Of a stretch of DNA of 64,000 nt, positions 46,575 through 55,082 are shown piece after piece. The stretch spans positions 2,213,501 to 2,277,500 of the forward strand of contig NZ_JAAMTH010000001.1 in the NCBI RefSeq assembly GCF_018283455.1, in the 5' to 3' direction. The position numbers and the translations under genes are program-made. Below the pieces are notes generated by a model. That model worked only from the letters and a program-made list of their open reading frames with translations, was not told the DNA's origin and made no database searches. Numbering within the stretch: the stretch's first letter is position 1; every line of letters begins with the position of its first letter. The stretch is from Planococcus sp. MSAK28401. Lineage in GTDB: Bacteria; Bacillota; Bacilli; Bacillales_A; Planococcaceae.

Positions 46575-47003
46575 TTGCAAAAAGTAAAAATCGTTGAAAC
46601 CGAACTCGAAAAAGAACAGGCTTTTGAAATACGCCGAAAAGTTTTCGTCGATGAGCAAGGCGTCGCCCTTCATGTGGAAATGGATGAACATGACGATAGC
46701 GCCACTCATTTTATCGGTTATGAACTGGAACAGCCGATTGCCGCTGCCCGGATCCGCGAATACGAACAAGGCGTCGGCAAAGTCGAGCGCGTTTGCGTGT
46801 TGCCTGAATACCGCGGACATCACTTCGGGGCGGAGATGATGGAACAGCTGGAGGAATATGCCCGCTCGATCGGCTATTTCCGCTTGCAACTCAATTCCCA
46901 GAGCCATGCCATCCCGTTTTACGAACGGCTTGGCTATGATGTGGTCTCTCCCGAATTCATGGACGCCGGCATTCCCCACCGACAAATGGAAAAAACCCTA
47001 TAA
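46575..47003 (+). CDS. yjcF: GNAT acetyltransferase YjcF
   Basis: A 142-residue acyltransferase. The acetyl-CoA loop is RVCVLPEYRGHHFGAEMM (about 73-90) and the C-terminal part PFYERLGYDVVS is standard for GNAT. The start is a TTG immediately after the yjcG stop, with GGAGATG upstream. Substrate unknown. Confidence 0.88.
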   Translation: MQKVKIVETELEKEQAFEIRRKVFVDEQGVALHVEMDEHDDSATHFIGYELEQPIAAARIREYEQGVGKVERVCVLPEYRGHHFGAEMMEQLEEYARSIGYFRLQLNSQSHAIPFYERLGYDVVSPEFMDAGIPHRQMEKTL

Positions 47004-47004
47004 T

Positions 47005-47039
47005 AAAAAACCTTCCGGAAAACTCCGGAAGGTTTTTTT
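47005..47039. terminator. Bidirectional terminator, yjcF / fabI
   Basis: AAAAAACCTTCCGGA/TCCGGAAGGTTTTTT around a 4 nt loop, between convergent genes. Confidence 0.93.
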
Positions 47040-47047
47040 CATGCGTT

Positions 47048-47818
47048 TTATAAGACGTGATAGCCGCTGTCGACGTGCAAGACCTCGCCCGTGATGCCGC
47101 GGGACATATTGCTGAACAAGAAGACGGCCGTGTCGCCGACTTCTTCCGGTGTCGTGTTGCGGCGAAGCGGTGCTTTCTCTTCGATTTCACGCAAAATCGA
47201 GTTGAAGTCGCTGACGCCTTTAGAAGACAATGTGCGGATCGGGCCGGATGAAATCGCATTGACGCGGATATCATGCTTGCCAAGATCCGCTGCCAAATAC
47301 CGGACAGACATTTCAAGCGATGCTTTGGCCACGCCCATGACATTATAGTTCGGCATAACGCGCTCTCCACCGATGTATGTCAAGGCTACGATGCTGCCGC
47401 CTTCTGTCATCAATGGTTTTGCGTATTTCGAAACGATTGTCAATGAGTACGAGCTGATGTTATGTGCGAGCAAAAAGCCATCGCGCGATGTGTCCGAAAA
47501 GTCGCCTGATAATTCTTCGGTTTTCGCGAACGCGATGCAATGCGCAAGCCCATCAATTTTTCCAGCGCTTTCTTTGATCGTATTGAAACATTTCTCTACG
47601 TCTTCGTCGCTGGTCACATCACACGGCAAGATTTGCTCATGCTTGCCATCGAGTGTCGCGACCAAATCACGCACCGACTTTTCAAAGCGCTCTCCTGCAT
47701 ATGTAAAGATCAAATTCGCTCCAGCCGCATCCAATGAACGCGCAATTCCCCATGCGATGCTGCGCTTATTGGCAACCCCCATGATGACGTATGTTTTATC
47801 TTTTAATGAAATCGACAT
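47048..47818 (-). CDS. fabI: Enoyl-ACP reductase I
   Basis: NAD(P)H-dependent last step of fatty-acid elongation, 256 residues, SDR fold. The nucleotide motif is GVANKRSIAWGIA, and the catalytic Y and K lie in the Yx6K arrangement (NYNVMGVAKASLE). AGGAGG precedes the ATG by 9 nt. The promoter carries a FapR operator, so malonyl-CoA control is expected. Confidence 0.95.
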   Translation of the reverse strand: MSISLKDKTYVIMGVANKRSIAWGIARSLDAAGANLIFTYAGERFEKSVRDLVATLDGKHEQILPCDVTSDEDVEKCFNTIKESAGKIDGLAHCIAFAKTEELSGDFSDTSRDGFLLAHNISSYSLTIVSKYAKPLMTEGGSIVALTYIGGERVMPNYNVMGVAKASLEMSVRYLAADLGKHDIRVNAISSGPIRTLSSKGVSDFNSILREIEEKAPLRRNTTPEEVGDTAVFLFSNMSRGITGEVLHVDSGYHVL

Positions 47819-47834
47819 ATATATACCTCCTAAT

Positions 47835-47853
47835 ATTATTACCTGGTACTAAT
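47835..47853 (-). promoter_or_regulatory. FapR operator
   Basis: ATTATTACCTGGTACTAAT on the plus strand, i.e. ATTAGTACC and GGTAATAAT half-sites, agreeing closely with the FapR consensus. It overlaps the -10 element and the start region of fabI. FapR binding is relieved by malonyl-CoA in Bacillus and Staphylococcus. Confidence 0.88.
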
Positions 47854-47880
47854 ATTACCCCATAAAAAAAGAAAGTGCAA
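47852..47880 (-). promoter_or_regulatory. fabI promoter
   Basis: TTGCAC, 17 nt spacer, TAATAT on the minus strand. The -35 is the descending arm of the mgtE terminator hairpin. Confidence 0.75.
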
Positions 47881-47891
47881 TTGCACTTTCT
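47863..47891 (-). terminator. Terminator of mgtE
   Basis: Perfect 20 bp palindrome GAAAGTGCAATTGCACTTTC followed by T7 on the minus strand. Confidence 0.85.
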
Positions 47892-47920
47892 GGGATCTTG
47901 CTTCATTTAGCCCTATACCG

Positions 47921-49291
47921 TTATAAATTCGTCAGGAACGTCGTCGCCAAGCCCAAATAAATGAGGATGGAAATGATATCGTTCAAAGTCGTGATGAACG
48001 GCCCGGATGCGACGGCAGGATCGATCTTCATCCGGTGAATCAATAACGGGATAAAGGAGCCGGCCAATGTCGCGACAAAGATCGAGCTGGCGACCGCAGT
48101 GCCGACCAACATTCCTATGAGTAATTCAGACTTCCAAAAATAAACGAGCCCCACGACAACGATGCCGCAGATGACGCCAGTAATCAAACCTGTGCCTGCT
48201 TCGCGGAACAATAGCTTCATCTTGCTTTCTTCTTCGATGTCACCCGTCGCAATACCGCGTACGGCAACCGCGAGTGCCTGCGTGCCGCTATTTCCGGCCA
48301 TCCCTGCAATCAACGGGATAAACACGGCGAGCAGCGCCACTTCGTCGAGCGTCGCTTCGAACATGCCCATCAAATTCGCTGTCAGCATGCCAAGGAAAGT
48401 CAGCAAGATAAGCCATGGCAAACGTTTTTTCGCTGCTGTCAGCGGTCCGCGGTCAAAGGTATCCATGTCGGATACGGCAGCCAATTTGGAATAGTCATCA
48501 GACGCCTCTTCATCCAACACGTCAATGATATCATCGACTGTGATGATGCCGAGCAGATGGTCCTGGAAATCCACGACCGGAAGTGCGAGAAAGTCATAGT
48601 CTTTGATCATGCGCGCGACTTCTTCCTGGTCTTCGCTTACCTGGACACTGACGACACGGTCGTTCATGATCGCTTCGATCAAGGTGTCTTCATCTGCAAC
48701 GATCAAATCGCGCAATGTTACGATGCCTGATAATTTGCGGTCTTCATCGATGACAAAGACGTAATAGATCGTTTCGGCGTTCGGTGCGGCATTTCGCAGG
48801 ATATTCATCGCCGAACGCACCGTCGAATTTTTCGGGATCGCGACAAATTCCGTTGTCATAATCGATCCGGCTGTATACTCTTCGTAATGGAGCAAGTCCT
48901 TGATCTGCTGGGCGGATTCCTTGTCCATGATCGTCAAATAGCTGGCGACTTGGTCTTTGTTCAGTTCATTGAGTACATCGACTGCATCATCGGTGTACAT
49001 ATAGGACAGGATATCGGATGCATAGCGTGTATCCATTTCCTTGAACAGATCTTCGTATTCGTCATCGTCCACTTCAATGGCTTCAAAAATATCCGCCATT
49101 TCTTTCGGAGAGAGATACTGATAGAGCAATTGCCTCGTTTCTCCGTCCGCTTTTTCGTAAAAGCTTGCTTGGTCGTATGGATGGTGGGACAAAAATTCTT
49201 CTCGGAATGCTTCGACATCCCCTTTATTCAGTAATTCATGCAATAATTCTTCGTTCAGTTCCTCGTCACGGATCTTCGTTTCGTCCATCAT
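47921..49291 (-). CDS. mgtE: Magnesium transporter MgtE
   Basis: Mg2+ channel of 456 residues: N-terminal superhelical domain (about 1-135), two CBS domains (about 140-265) that close the pore when Mg2+ is plentiful, and five C-terminal helices with LIAGMAGNSGTQALAVAVRG. Two ATGs in a row follow AAGGAGGG; either may start. B. subtilis mgtE carries an M-box leader; the short divergent gap to prpE (87 nt) has no room for one. Confidence 0.93.
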   Translation of the reverse strand: MMDETKIRDEELNEELLHELLNKGDVEAFREEFLSHHPYDQASFYEKADGETRQLLYQYLSPKEMADIFEAIEVDDDEYEDLFKEMDTRYASDILSYMYTDDAVDVLNELNKDQVASYLTIMDKESAQQIKDLLHYEEYTAGSIMTTEFVAIPKNSTVRSAMNILRNAAPNAETIYYVFVIDEDRKLSGIVTLRDLIVADEDTLIEAIMNDRVVSVQVSEDQEEVARMIKDYDFLALPVVDFQDHLLGIITVDDIIDVLDEEASDDYSKLAAVSDMDTFDRGPLTAAKKRLPWLILLTFLGMLTANLMGMFEATLDEVALLAVFIPLIAGMAGNSGTQALAVAVRGIATGDIEEESKMKLLFREAGTGLITGVICGIVVVGLVYFWKSELLIGMLVGTAVASSIFVATLAGSFIPLLIHRMKIDPAVASGPFITTLNDIISILIYLGLATTFLTNL

Positions 49292-49378
49292 GTATACTCC
49301 CTCCTTTCAATCATTTCAGCTTTATTCCAGATATGCGTTACACTGAAATCAGCATATCGCCTATAGGAGCTGAAGAGT

Positions 49379-50116
49379 ATGAATTATGATGTTATTGGTG
49401 ATATCCACGGCTGTTTTGATGAGCTGCTCGAATTGATTGAACAGCTTGGATACCAATTCGAAAATGGCCTTCCTGTACATCCCGAAGGCCGCAAGCTTGC
49501 CTTTGTCGGCGACGCCATGGACCGCGGCCCAAAATCTCTCGACGTCCTGCAGCTATTATTCGCCATGCAGGACGCGGGCATCCTTTATTATTCCCCTGGC
49601 AATCATTGCAATAAACTGTATCGCTTTTTCAAAGGCAATCCGGTCGAGCTCCTGCACGGCTTGGAAATGACCGTAGCGGAATGGCGCCAGCTTGAACAAG
49701 GCGCGCAAAAACAGTTCAGGAACCGGTTTATCCGTTTTTATGAAGAGCTTCCGCTTTATCACCGATTACAAGAGGATTTGATTGTCGTCCACGCCGGGCT
49801 GCGCCAGGATATGATTGGGCTGCCACTGAGCCGCCGCATCATCACGTTTGCATTATACGGCGAAATCACCGGCAAGTACCATTCCGATGGGCGTCCCGTT
49901 CGCGGCAATTGGGCGAAAAGCTACCAAGGCGAACCATGGATCATTTACGGCCACACGCCGGTCGCGACTCCTTATTTCAAGAATCGCACCGTCAATATCG
50001 ATACCGGCTGTGTATTCGGAGGGCATTTAACTGCCTTGCGTTTTCCGGAAATGGAGATTTACCAGGTCCCGTCAACACAAGTTTATCAGCCAGACCGCTT
50101 TCATCAGTACGATTAG
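49379..50116 (+). CDS. prpE: Bis(5'-nucleosyl)-tetraphosphatase PrpE
   Basis: Metallophosphoesterase of 245 residues that cleaves Ap4A and related nucleotides. Motifs GDIHGCFDEL, GDAMDRGPKS, GNHCNKL and IYGHTPV are in order. The 3' end overlaps the convergent pseudouridine synthase gene by 4 nt. Same neighbourhood as yjbP in B. subtilis. Confidence 0.92.
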   Translation: MNYDVIGDIHGCFDELLELIEQLGYQFENGLPVHPEGRKLAFVGDAMDRGPKSLDVLQLLFAMQDAGILYYSPGNHCNKLYRFFKGNPVELLHGLEMTVAEWRQLEQGAQKQFRNRFIRFYEELPLYHRLQEDLIVVHAGLRQDMIGLPLSRRIITFALYGEITGKYHSDGRPVRGNWAKSYQGEPWIIYGHTPVATPYFKNRTVNIDTGCVFGGHLTALRFPEMEIYQVPSTQVYQPDRFHQYD

Positions 50117-50988
50117 ACCAGTGCCAGCATGTCAGCAGCAAGAGCGGATGCAAATGCCAGCCGCTTCCCGGAGACAGGATGATCGAGTTGCAATTCTGTG
50201 CAATGCAGCGCTTGCCTGTCGATCAACTCGCGTCCGCCGCCGTATAAATCATCCCCAAGCAGCGGGTGCCCGATATGGGCTAGATGGACACGGATCTGGT
50301 GTGTCCGGCCAGTATTCAATTTCAGCCGGACATGGCTGATGCCGCCACCCGACTGAATCAATTCCAGCTCGGTCTCGGCGAACTTGCCGTCTTCCCTTAC
50401 CTCGCGTTCGATGATGCTCGTACCTTTTCGGGCAATCGGGGCGGTGATTATCGCTTTTCCTGCTGCCACTTCGCCGTGCACAAATGCTTCATAGCGCCGG
50501 TTCATGCGCTTTTCCTGTTGCTGAATAGACAGCAAATGATGGATATGGCGGTTTTTCGCGATACATACCAGCCCTGAAGTGTCTTTATCAAGGCGAGTTG
50601 CGATATGCAATGTGGACGGGATAGCATGACGCTCGAAATGGCCAGCGACAATATTCGCCAGGCTGCCGAACGGCTGTTCACGCGACGGAATGGTGTTTTG
50701 CCCTGGCGGCTTTTCGACAATCAACAACGCGTCGTCTTCATAGACGATGGCAAGCTGCCCTGCTTCTGCCGTCAAGCCTTTGCCTTGTGTTTCTTTCGGA
50801 AAAATAACGGTCACGGCATCCCCGACTTCGAGCGGATGCCTGACCGTCACTTCCGAACCGTTGACCAGCAAATGGCCTCCGCTATACTTCACAGAAGCCA
50901 AAGTCCTTTTGGAAATCCCATAATCTTGCAGCGCTTCCCGCAGCAAGCTGCGTTTCGTTGCAGTGAACTCTACTTGAAATGCTTTCAT
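50113..50988 (-). CDS. RluD-family pseudouridine synthase (YjbO-like)
   Basis: A 291-residue enzyme with an N-terminal S4-like domain and the catalytic aspartate in ATRLDKDTSGLVCIAKN; later motif GRTHQIRVHLAHIGHPLLGD. It modifies a uridine in rRNA or tRNA; the site is unknown. Third gene of the relQ-nadK-rluD operon, 4 nt after nadK. Confidence 0.9.
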   Translation of the reverse strand: MKAFQVEFTATKRSLLREALQDYGISKRTLASVKYSGGHLLVNGSEVTVRHPLEVGDAVTVIFPKETQGKGLTAEAGQLAIVYEDDALLIVEKPPGQNTIPSREQPFGSLANIVAGHFERHAIPSTLHIATRLDKDTSGLVCIAKNRHIHHLLSIQQQEKRMNRRYEAFVHGEVAAGKAIITAPIARKGTSIIEREVREDGKFAETELELIQSGGGISHVRLKLNTGRTHQIRVHLAHIGHPLLGDDLYGGGRELIDRQALHCTELQLDHPVSGKRLAFASALAADMLALV

Positions 50989-50992
50989 ATCC

Positions 50993-51802
50993 TCAATCCT
51001 CCGACAGTTCGCTGTCGATGAATGAGTCGTGCACGCGGCGCCAGAACGGAAACGCGCGGAAACGGGCGAAGCGCACTTTTTCTTTCGCTACGCGATACTC
51101 GATCGATTCAACGTCTTTATGCAGCAATTGAAGATGATCGATCGTCACCATGAAATCCGGCGCCTTCACCGGAAGCAAAGTGCATCGGTGATGGGACGGC
51201 AACACCAGCGGCGAACCGACAGTCCGGAATACCCGGTTGTTGATTGAAGCCATTTCGGTCAGTTGCATCGCCGGCAAGGACGGATGGATAATCGCCCCGC
51301 CAAGCGCTTTATTATACGCTGTGCTTCCTGAAGGCGTCGACATGCACAATCCGTCCCCGCGGAACCGCTCAAAATGGCTGTCGTTCAGAAAGACGTCCAT
51401 GACAAGCGTGACATCCGGGGATTTTACGGTCGATTCGTTTAAAGCTAAATAAGTGGAAGACTCCTGGTCGCTCCGGTAATGCACCGTTACTTCCAGCAAA
51501 GGATATTCAATGACTTCGAATTCCTTTTTCGCGATCGCCAAGACCAGCTTCTCGATTTCAATCGGCTTCCAGTCCGCATAAAACCCTAAGTGGCCAGTAT
51601 GGATTCCAACGAATGCGACAGCATCCAAACGGTCGCTGTATTTATGGAATGCATGGAGCAAAGTGCCGTCCCCGCCAATCGACAAGACGATCTGCGGAGA
51701 TTCCTCGTTCCACTCCATGCCGAAATCCTCTAAGTATTCACGGGCCTCCTCCATCAATCGATTGGATAGATTATCACTTCTCGATATGATATAAAATTTC
51801 AT
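50993..51802 (-). CDS. nadK: NAD kinase
   Basis: ATP-dependent NAD+ phosphorylation to NADP+, 269 residues. [11 protein letters not shown] near residue 44 and [11 protein letters not shown] plus [12 protein letters not shown] give the family. It overlaps relQ by 4 nt and shares its operon, as in B. subtilis yjbM-yjbN. Confidence 0.94.
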   Translation of the reverse strand: MKFYIISRSDNLSNRLMEEAREYLEDFGMEWNEESPQIVLSIGGDGTLLHAFHKYSDRLDAVAFVGIHTGHLGFYADWKPIEIEKLVLAIAKKEFEVIEYPLLEVTVHYRSDQESSTYLALNESTVKSPDVTLVMDVFLNDSHFERFRGDGLCMSTPSGSTAYNKALGGAIIHPSLPAMQLTEMASINNRVFRTVGSPLVLPSHHRCTLLPVKAPDFMVTIDHLQLLHKDVESIEYRVAKEKVRFARFRAFPFWRRVHDSFIDSELSED

Positions 51803-52476
51803 GTATCCTTTCGACCTCCTTCCCCATCCGCCGGAAATCGTGTTCCCGGAGATTCTTTGTATTCGCTGAAATATGCTTGCGCTTCTTGGATTTCATCCCT
51901 GATCTGCGTCATTTCCTCGTCGAGCTGGAATGCCGCTTCCGCCGCACGCTGCAGCCGAAGCTTGATCTCCTCGGGGAATACCCCTTTATACTTATAGTTC
52001 AAAGAATGCTCGATCGACGCCCAGAAATTCATCGCCAAGGTACGGATCTGGATTTCTGCGAGGATCAGCTGCTCGCCGTCGATGGTTTGCACAGGATACT
52101 CGACGATGACATGATACGAACGGTAACCGCTTTGCTTTTCATGTGAAATATAATCTTTTTCTTCCACAATGCGCAAATCATTGCGCTGTCGCAAAAGCTC
52201 TACGACTGTTTCGATATCTCCAACAAATTGGCACATCATCCGCAATCCGGCGATGTCCTGTAAATTGCGGGCCAATTCTTCTGAGGGTTCAAACAATAGC
52301 CCTTTTTCCAAGGTCTTATCATAAATGCTCGCCAGCGGCTTTACACGTCCGGTAACGAACTCAATCGGTGAATTCGTGTTATTCGTTTCAAATTGTTTGC
52401 GCATGCCTTTGAATTTCACTTTCATCTCGTCGACCGCCTGTTTATACGGCGCCAAAAAACGATTCCATTGCCCCAT
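51799..52476 (-). CDS. relQ: Small alarmone synthetase RelQ (YjbM)
   Basis: Synthetase-only (p)ppGpp enzyme of 225 residues without hydrolase domain. Key segments are [28 protein letters not shown], the substrate loop [17 protein letters not shown] and [22 protein letters not shown]. The C terminus is charged (GEGGRKDT). Co-transcribed with nadK and the pseudouridine synthase. The 272 nt gap on its other side holds the two divergent promoters and nothing else I can name. Confidence 0.92.
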   Translation of the reverse strand: MGQWNRFLAPYKQAVDEMKVKFKGMRKQFETNNTNSPIEFVTGRVKPLASIYDKTLEKGLLFEPSEELARNLQDIAGLRMMCQFVGDIETVVELLRQRNDLRIVEEKDYISHEKQSGYRSYHVIVEYPVQTIDGEQLILAEIQIRTLAMNFWASIEHSLNYKYKGVFPEEIKLRLQRAAEAAFQLDEEMTQIRDEIQEAQAYFSEYKESPGTRFPADGEGGRKDT

Positions 52477-52677
52477 GTCTGGCCCTCCTCACTGCTTTGC
52501 CCATTCTACTATCCTTTAAGCCCAGCACAGGGCTGATTCTTCATACCGCTATTTTACCACAGCAAGGCTCTGCGTTGCAGATTGCACCCAACTATCCGAT
52601 AATGAAATTAATGGCTAAACCAAGAGCAACCGGCGTGAACATGAAATCCTCGCTTCCCGCCGGTTGACCCACCGCGC

Positions 52678-52705
52678 TTGTGCAATGCCGCTTCTTTCCT
52701 ATAGA
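52678..52705 (+). promoter_or_regulatory. Possible promoter of the CYTH gene
   Basis: TTGTGC, 16 nt spacer, TATAGA, about 45 nt before the ATG. Confidence 0.35.
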
Positions 52706-52748
52706 AAAGGCGCCTGTATTGTAAAAGCGGGAGTAATGAGGTGAACAA

Positions 52749-53318
52749 ATGACAAAAGAACTTGAAATCGAATTTAAAAACATGCTGACAAAAGAAGAGT
52801 ATAGCAAATTATTGGCCGAGCAAAACACTTCCCCGATCAGCCAGACCAACCATTATTTCGACACGGCTGATTTTAAGCTGCGCGACCAAAAGGCAGCGCT
52901 GCGCTTACGCAGTATCGGCAGCCGCTTCGAATGCACGCTGAAAACACCAGCTGCTTCCGGAAATTATGAAACGACCGATATCTTGAACGAACAACAGGCT
53001 TCCGACATGCTGGACTTAAGGCAGTTTGATGCGCCGGAAGTTTCTGCTGAGCTCGAACGGCTCGGGGTCTCCCCGTCCGATTTAGTGCCCATTGGTTCCT
53101 TGACGACACATCGCGTAGAGGCCGCGTACGAAGGCGGGCTTCTTGTGCTGGACCACTCGGAATACTTAGACGTGGAAGATTATGAACTGGAATACGAAGT
53201 CACCGATGAAGCTGCCGGCAAGCGGAGTTTCTTCTCCTTACTGGAAGAAAAACACATCCCGATACGTCCAGCAGACAAGAAAATCGCGCGTTTTATGAAG
53301 GCGGCTACTAAGCGCTAA
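52749..53318 (+). CDS. CYTH-domain protein (YjbK-like)
   Basis: Triphosphate-tunnel enzyme fold, 189 residues. The N-terminal ExExK motif is EIEFK and further charged strands (LRLRSIGSRFECTLKTPA, YELEYEV) line the tunnel. Probably an inorganic triphosphatase or a triphosphate binder. Its place opposite relQ is conserved in B. subtilis, which suggests a link to nucleotide or polyphosphate metabolism. Confidence 0.87.
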   Translation: MTKELEIEFKNMLTKEEYSKLLAEQNTSPISQTNHYFDTADFKLRDQKAALRLRSIGSRFECTLKTPAASGNYETTDILNEQQASDMLDLRQFDAPEVSAELERLGVSPSDLVPIGSLTTHRVEAAYEGGLLVLDHSEYLDVEDYELEYEVTDEAAGKRSFFSLLEEKHIPIRPADKKIARFMKAATKR

Positions 53319-53414
53319 AGAAGGCATAGCCGTTCGGCGGCATGCGATTTGTTTGAGATATTTACCATGCGTTGATAGAATGGATTTACAGCAAATACAA
53401 AGGGGACAAGACTG

Positions 53415-53813
53415 ATGACTGGAAAACCGCTTATTCCGTACGATGAGATCGGCGCGGAAACTTTATCGAACCTGGTGGACGCCTTCTATGCACGCGTCTC
53501 AGCACATCCGCAACTTGCACCCATTTTCCCTGACGACCTGACCGAAACAGCGAGAAAACAAAAACAATTCTTGACACAATACTTAGGCGGCCCGAATATT
53601 TACTCAGCAGAACACGGGCACCCGCGCCTAAAAGCACGCCATCATCCGTTCCCGATTACACCAGACCGCGCGCAAGCTTGGCTTGAGTGCATGAGTGAAG
53701 CAATGGATGAAGTGGGGCTAAGCGGCCAATTTCGCGAGACCTTTTTTAACCGTCTCGTATTGACCGCCCGCCATATGGTGAATGATTACGATAGTGAGGA
53801 GGAGTTGGAGTGA
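53415..53813 (+). CDS. Truncated haemoglobin, group II (trHbO/YjbI-like)
   Basis: A 132-residue 2-over-2 globin. The proximal histidine lies in ARHHPFPIT, with the tryptophan of helix G in AWLECMSE, and tyrosine/phenylalanine residues in the B helix (NLVDAFYARV). Likely role in oxygen, NO or peroxide handling. Overlaps spxH by 4 nt, as yjbI-yjbH do in B. subtilis. Confidence 0.9.
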   Translation: MTGKPLIPYDEIGAETLSNLVDAFYARVSAHPQLAPIFPDDLTETARKQKQFLTQYLGGPNIYSAEHGHPRLKARHHPFPITPDRAQAWLECMSEAMDEVGLSGQFRETFFNRLVLTARHMVNDYDSEEELE

Positions 53814-54607
53814 GCAACCTGGATCTGGCAGAGGATATCCGCGAACACCAAGTTTCCTGCAAACCGATGGAATTATACGTGTTCATGGATCCGATGAATC
53901 CCGCATGCTGGGAACTTCAATCCATCATCCGCAAATTGCAAATCGAGTACGGCCATTACTTTTCAATGCGGATGATCTTGAGTACACAATTATCCGCCCT
54001 GAACATGAGCGTGAAAAATGCGGATATGACTGGCGATGAGCTTGAACATCCCGCACTTCCCTCTGTTGCCATCAAAGCGGCAGAGCTCCAGGGCAAACGA
54101 GCAGGCAATCGATTCCTGTATAAACTGCAAGAGCATCTCTTTTTACAATCAAGAAACGTCACATCCTACGATGTACTGCTTGAAATTGCGGAAGAAGCTG
54201 AATTGGACCAAGGAGAGTTCAAAGATGATTTCCACTCGGTCCACAGCGCAAAAGCATTCCAATGCGATCTTCGCATCACCCGTGAAATGGAAATTTCCGA
54301 AGTGCCAAGCATCGTCTTTTTCAATGAATGCATCGAAGACGAAGGTGTCAAAGTTTCTGGCCTTTATTCATACGACGTCTATTTGACCATCCTACAAGAA
54401 ATGTTGGGAAAAGACCGGCTTAACCGGCAGTCCCCGCCTTCTCTCGATGATCTGTTCATAAAATACCCAACGATGGCGACACACGAAGTGGCGAGCATCT
54501 ACAATATCAGCGAACAAACTGCAGAACGCGAACTGAAAAAGCAAGTATTGCAGCAAAAACTTGAACGCATCCCGCTGCAGGACGAGACATTATGGAAAGT
54601 AAAATAA
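53810..54607 (+). CDS. spxH: Spx adaptor SpxH (YjbH)
   Basis: DsbA-like adaptor of 265 residues that presents Spx to ClpXP. FMDPMNPACWELQSIIRKL corresponds to the thioredoxin-like active-site region; where B. subtilis has CPEC this protein has NPAC, so the first cysteine is missing. AALxAKAAELQGK-like helix (VAIKAAELQGKRAG) and the C-terminal half are conserved. The start is GTG within the globin stop. Its target spx lies 5 kb away in this window. Confidence 0.9.
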   Translation: MSNLDLAEDIREHQVSCKPMELYVFMDPMNPACWELQSIIRKLQIEYGHYFSMRMILSTQLSALNMSVKNADMTGDELEHPALPSVAIKAAELQGKRAGNRFLYKLQEHLFLQSRNVTSYDVLLEIAEEAELDQGEFKDDFHSVHSAKAFQCDLRITREMEISEVPSIVFFNECIEDEGVKVSGLYSYDVYLTILQEMLGKDRLNRQSPPSLDDLFIKYPTMATHEVASIYNISEQTAERELKKQVLQQKLERIPLQDETLWKVK

Positions 54608-54641
54608 GCTAAGCTCCCAACAGGAGCTTAGCTTATTTTTT
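54603..54641. terminator. Terminator of spxH (bidirectional)
   Basis: AATAAGCTAAGCTCC/GGAGCTTAGCTTATT stem overlapping the stop codon, with T6 on the plus strand and a T4 tract on the minus strand that may also catch RoxS. Confidence 0.92.
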
Positions 54642-54654
54642 CTTCCATCATATA

Positions 54655-54768
54655 ATAGCGAAAGGCGCCTTCCACGTCCGGAAGGCGCCTTTCTTATCTT
54701 ACACAAAGGGGATGGGAGAAATGTTCACGCTCAAACAAAGGGGTGTATGTTTGTATGTGATTAATTTC
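54655..54768 (-). ncRNA. roxS: RoxS/RsaE small regulatory RNA
   Basis: The minus strand reads GAAATTAATCACATACAAAC, then ACCCCTTTGTTTGA, then AACATTTCTCCCATCCCC and TTTGTGT, followed by a GAAAGGCGCCTTCC hairpin. This is the sequence order I recall for S. aureus RsaE and B. subtilis RoxS, which also lies next to yjbH. Its C-rich loops (CCCC and CUCCC) bind Shine-Dalgarno sequences of central-metabolism mRNAs. The usual long T tail is weak here (TTTCGCTATT). Confidence 0.9.
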
Positions 54769-54771
54769 ACA
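54756..54771. promoter_or_regulatory. Rex-like operator at the RoxS start
   Basis: TGTGATTAATTTCACA is a TGTGA-N6-TCACA palindrome spanning the transcription start. Rex, the NADH/NAD+ sensor, is a known regulator of roxS in B. subtilis. FNR/CRP-type proteins recognise a similar consensus, so the ligand is not certain. Confidence 0.6.
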
Positions 54772-54776
54772 GCCTA

Positions 54777-54805
54777 ATAATATCACGCCATAATAGTTAA
54801 TGCAA
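54777..54805 (-). promoter_or_regulatory. RoxS promoter
   Basis: TTGCAT, 17 nt spacer, TATTAT on the minus strand, 8 nt before the expected 5' G of the RNA. Confidence 0.8.
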
Positions 54806-54809
54806 TAAA

Positions 54810-54828
54810 TCACAAACCTTTTCACAAA
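54810..54828 (-). promoter_or_regulatory. ResD/SrrA-like direct repeats upstream of RoxS
   Basis: Two TTTGTGA units 12 bp apart on the minus strand, just upstream of the -35. They resemble ResD/SrrA sites, and both regulators activate this RNA in relatives. The remaining gap to pepF (54829-55030) is AT-rich, with an inverted repeat AAGTTATTT/AAATAACTT at 54873-54892. Confidence 0.6.
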
Positions 54829-55033
54829 TCTGTCATAATAGCAAACGCTTACATATATAACTCCACAAAAATAAGTTATTTAGAAATAACTTGTTTGCAT
54901 TTACGACAGGATTCTACCTAATGTATGAGCCCCTATTTTCCATTGCGCAATAATAATGACGAAAAACTTCGTTTGCTTTATGCACTCCCCCCCACTACCG
55001 AATAATAACCACCGACCACTCGAAAGAAAGACC

Positions 55034-55067
55034 AAAAACCTCTGCAGGGTTTTAACTGCAGAGGTTT
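55034..55067 (-). terminator. Terminator of pepF
   Basis: AAACCTCTGCAG/CTGCAGAGGTTT stem with a T5 tail on the minus strand. Confidence 0.9.
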
Positions 55068-55082
55068 GGCTGATTGATCGCT

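Noticed and set aside
49292-49378. Possible M-box Mg2+ riboswitch before mgtE
   Set aside because: The divergent gap to prpE is only 87 nt and has none of the M-box boxes.
54719-54776. Tiny plus-strand frame beginning ATGTTCACGC in the spxH-pepF gap (18 codons)
   Set aside because: The same bases are explained better as the complement of the RoxS RNA.
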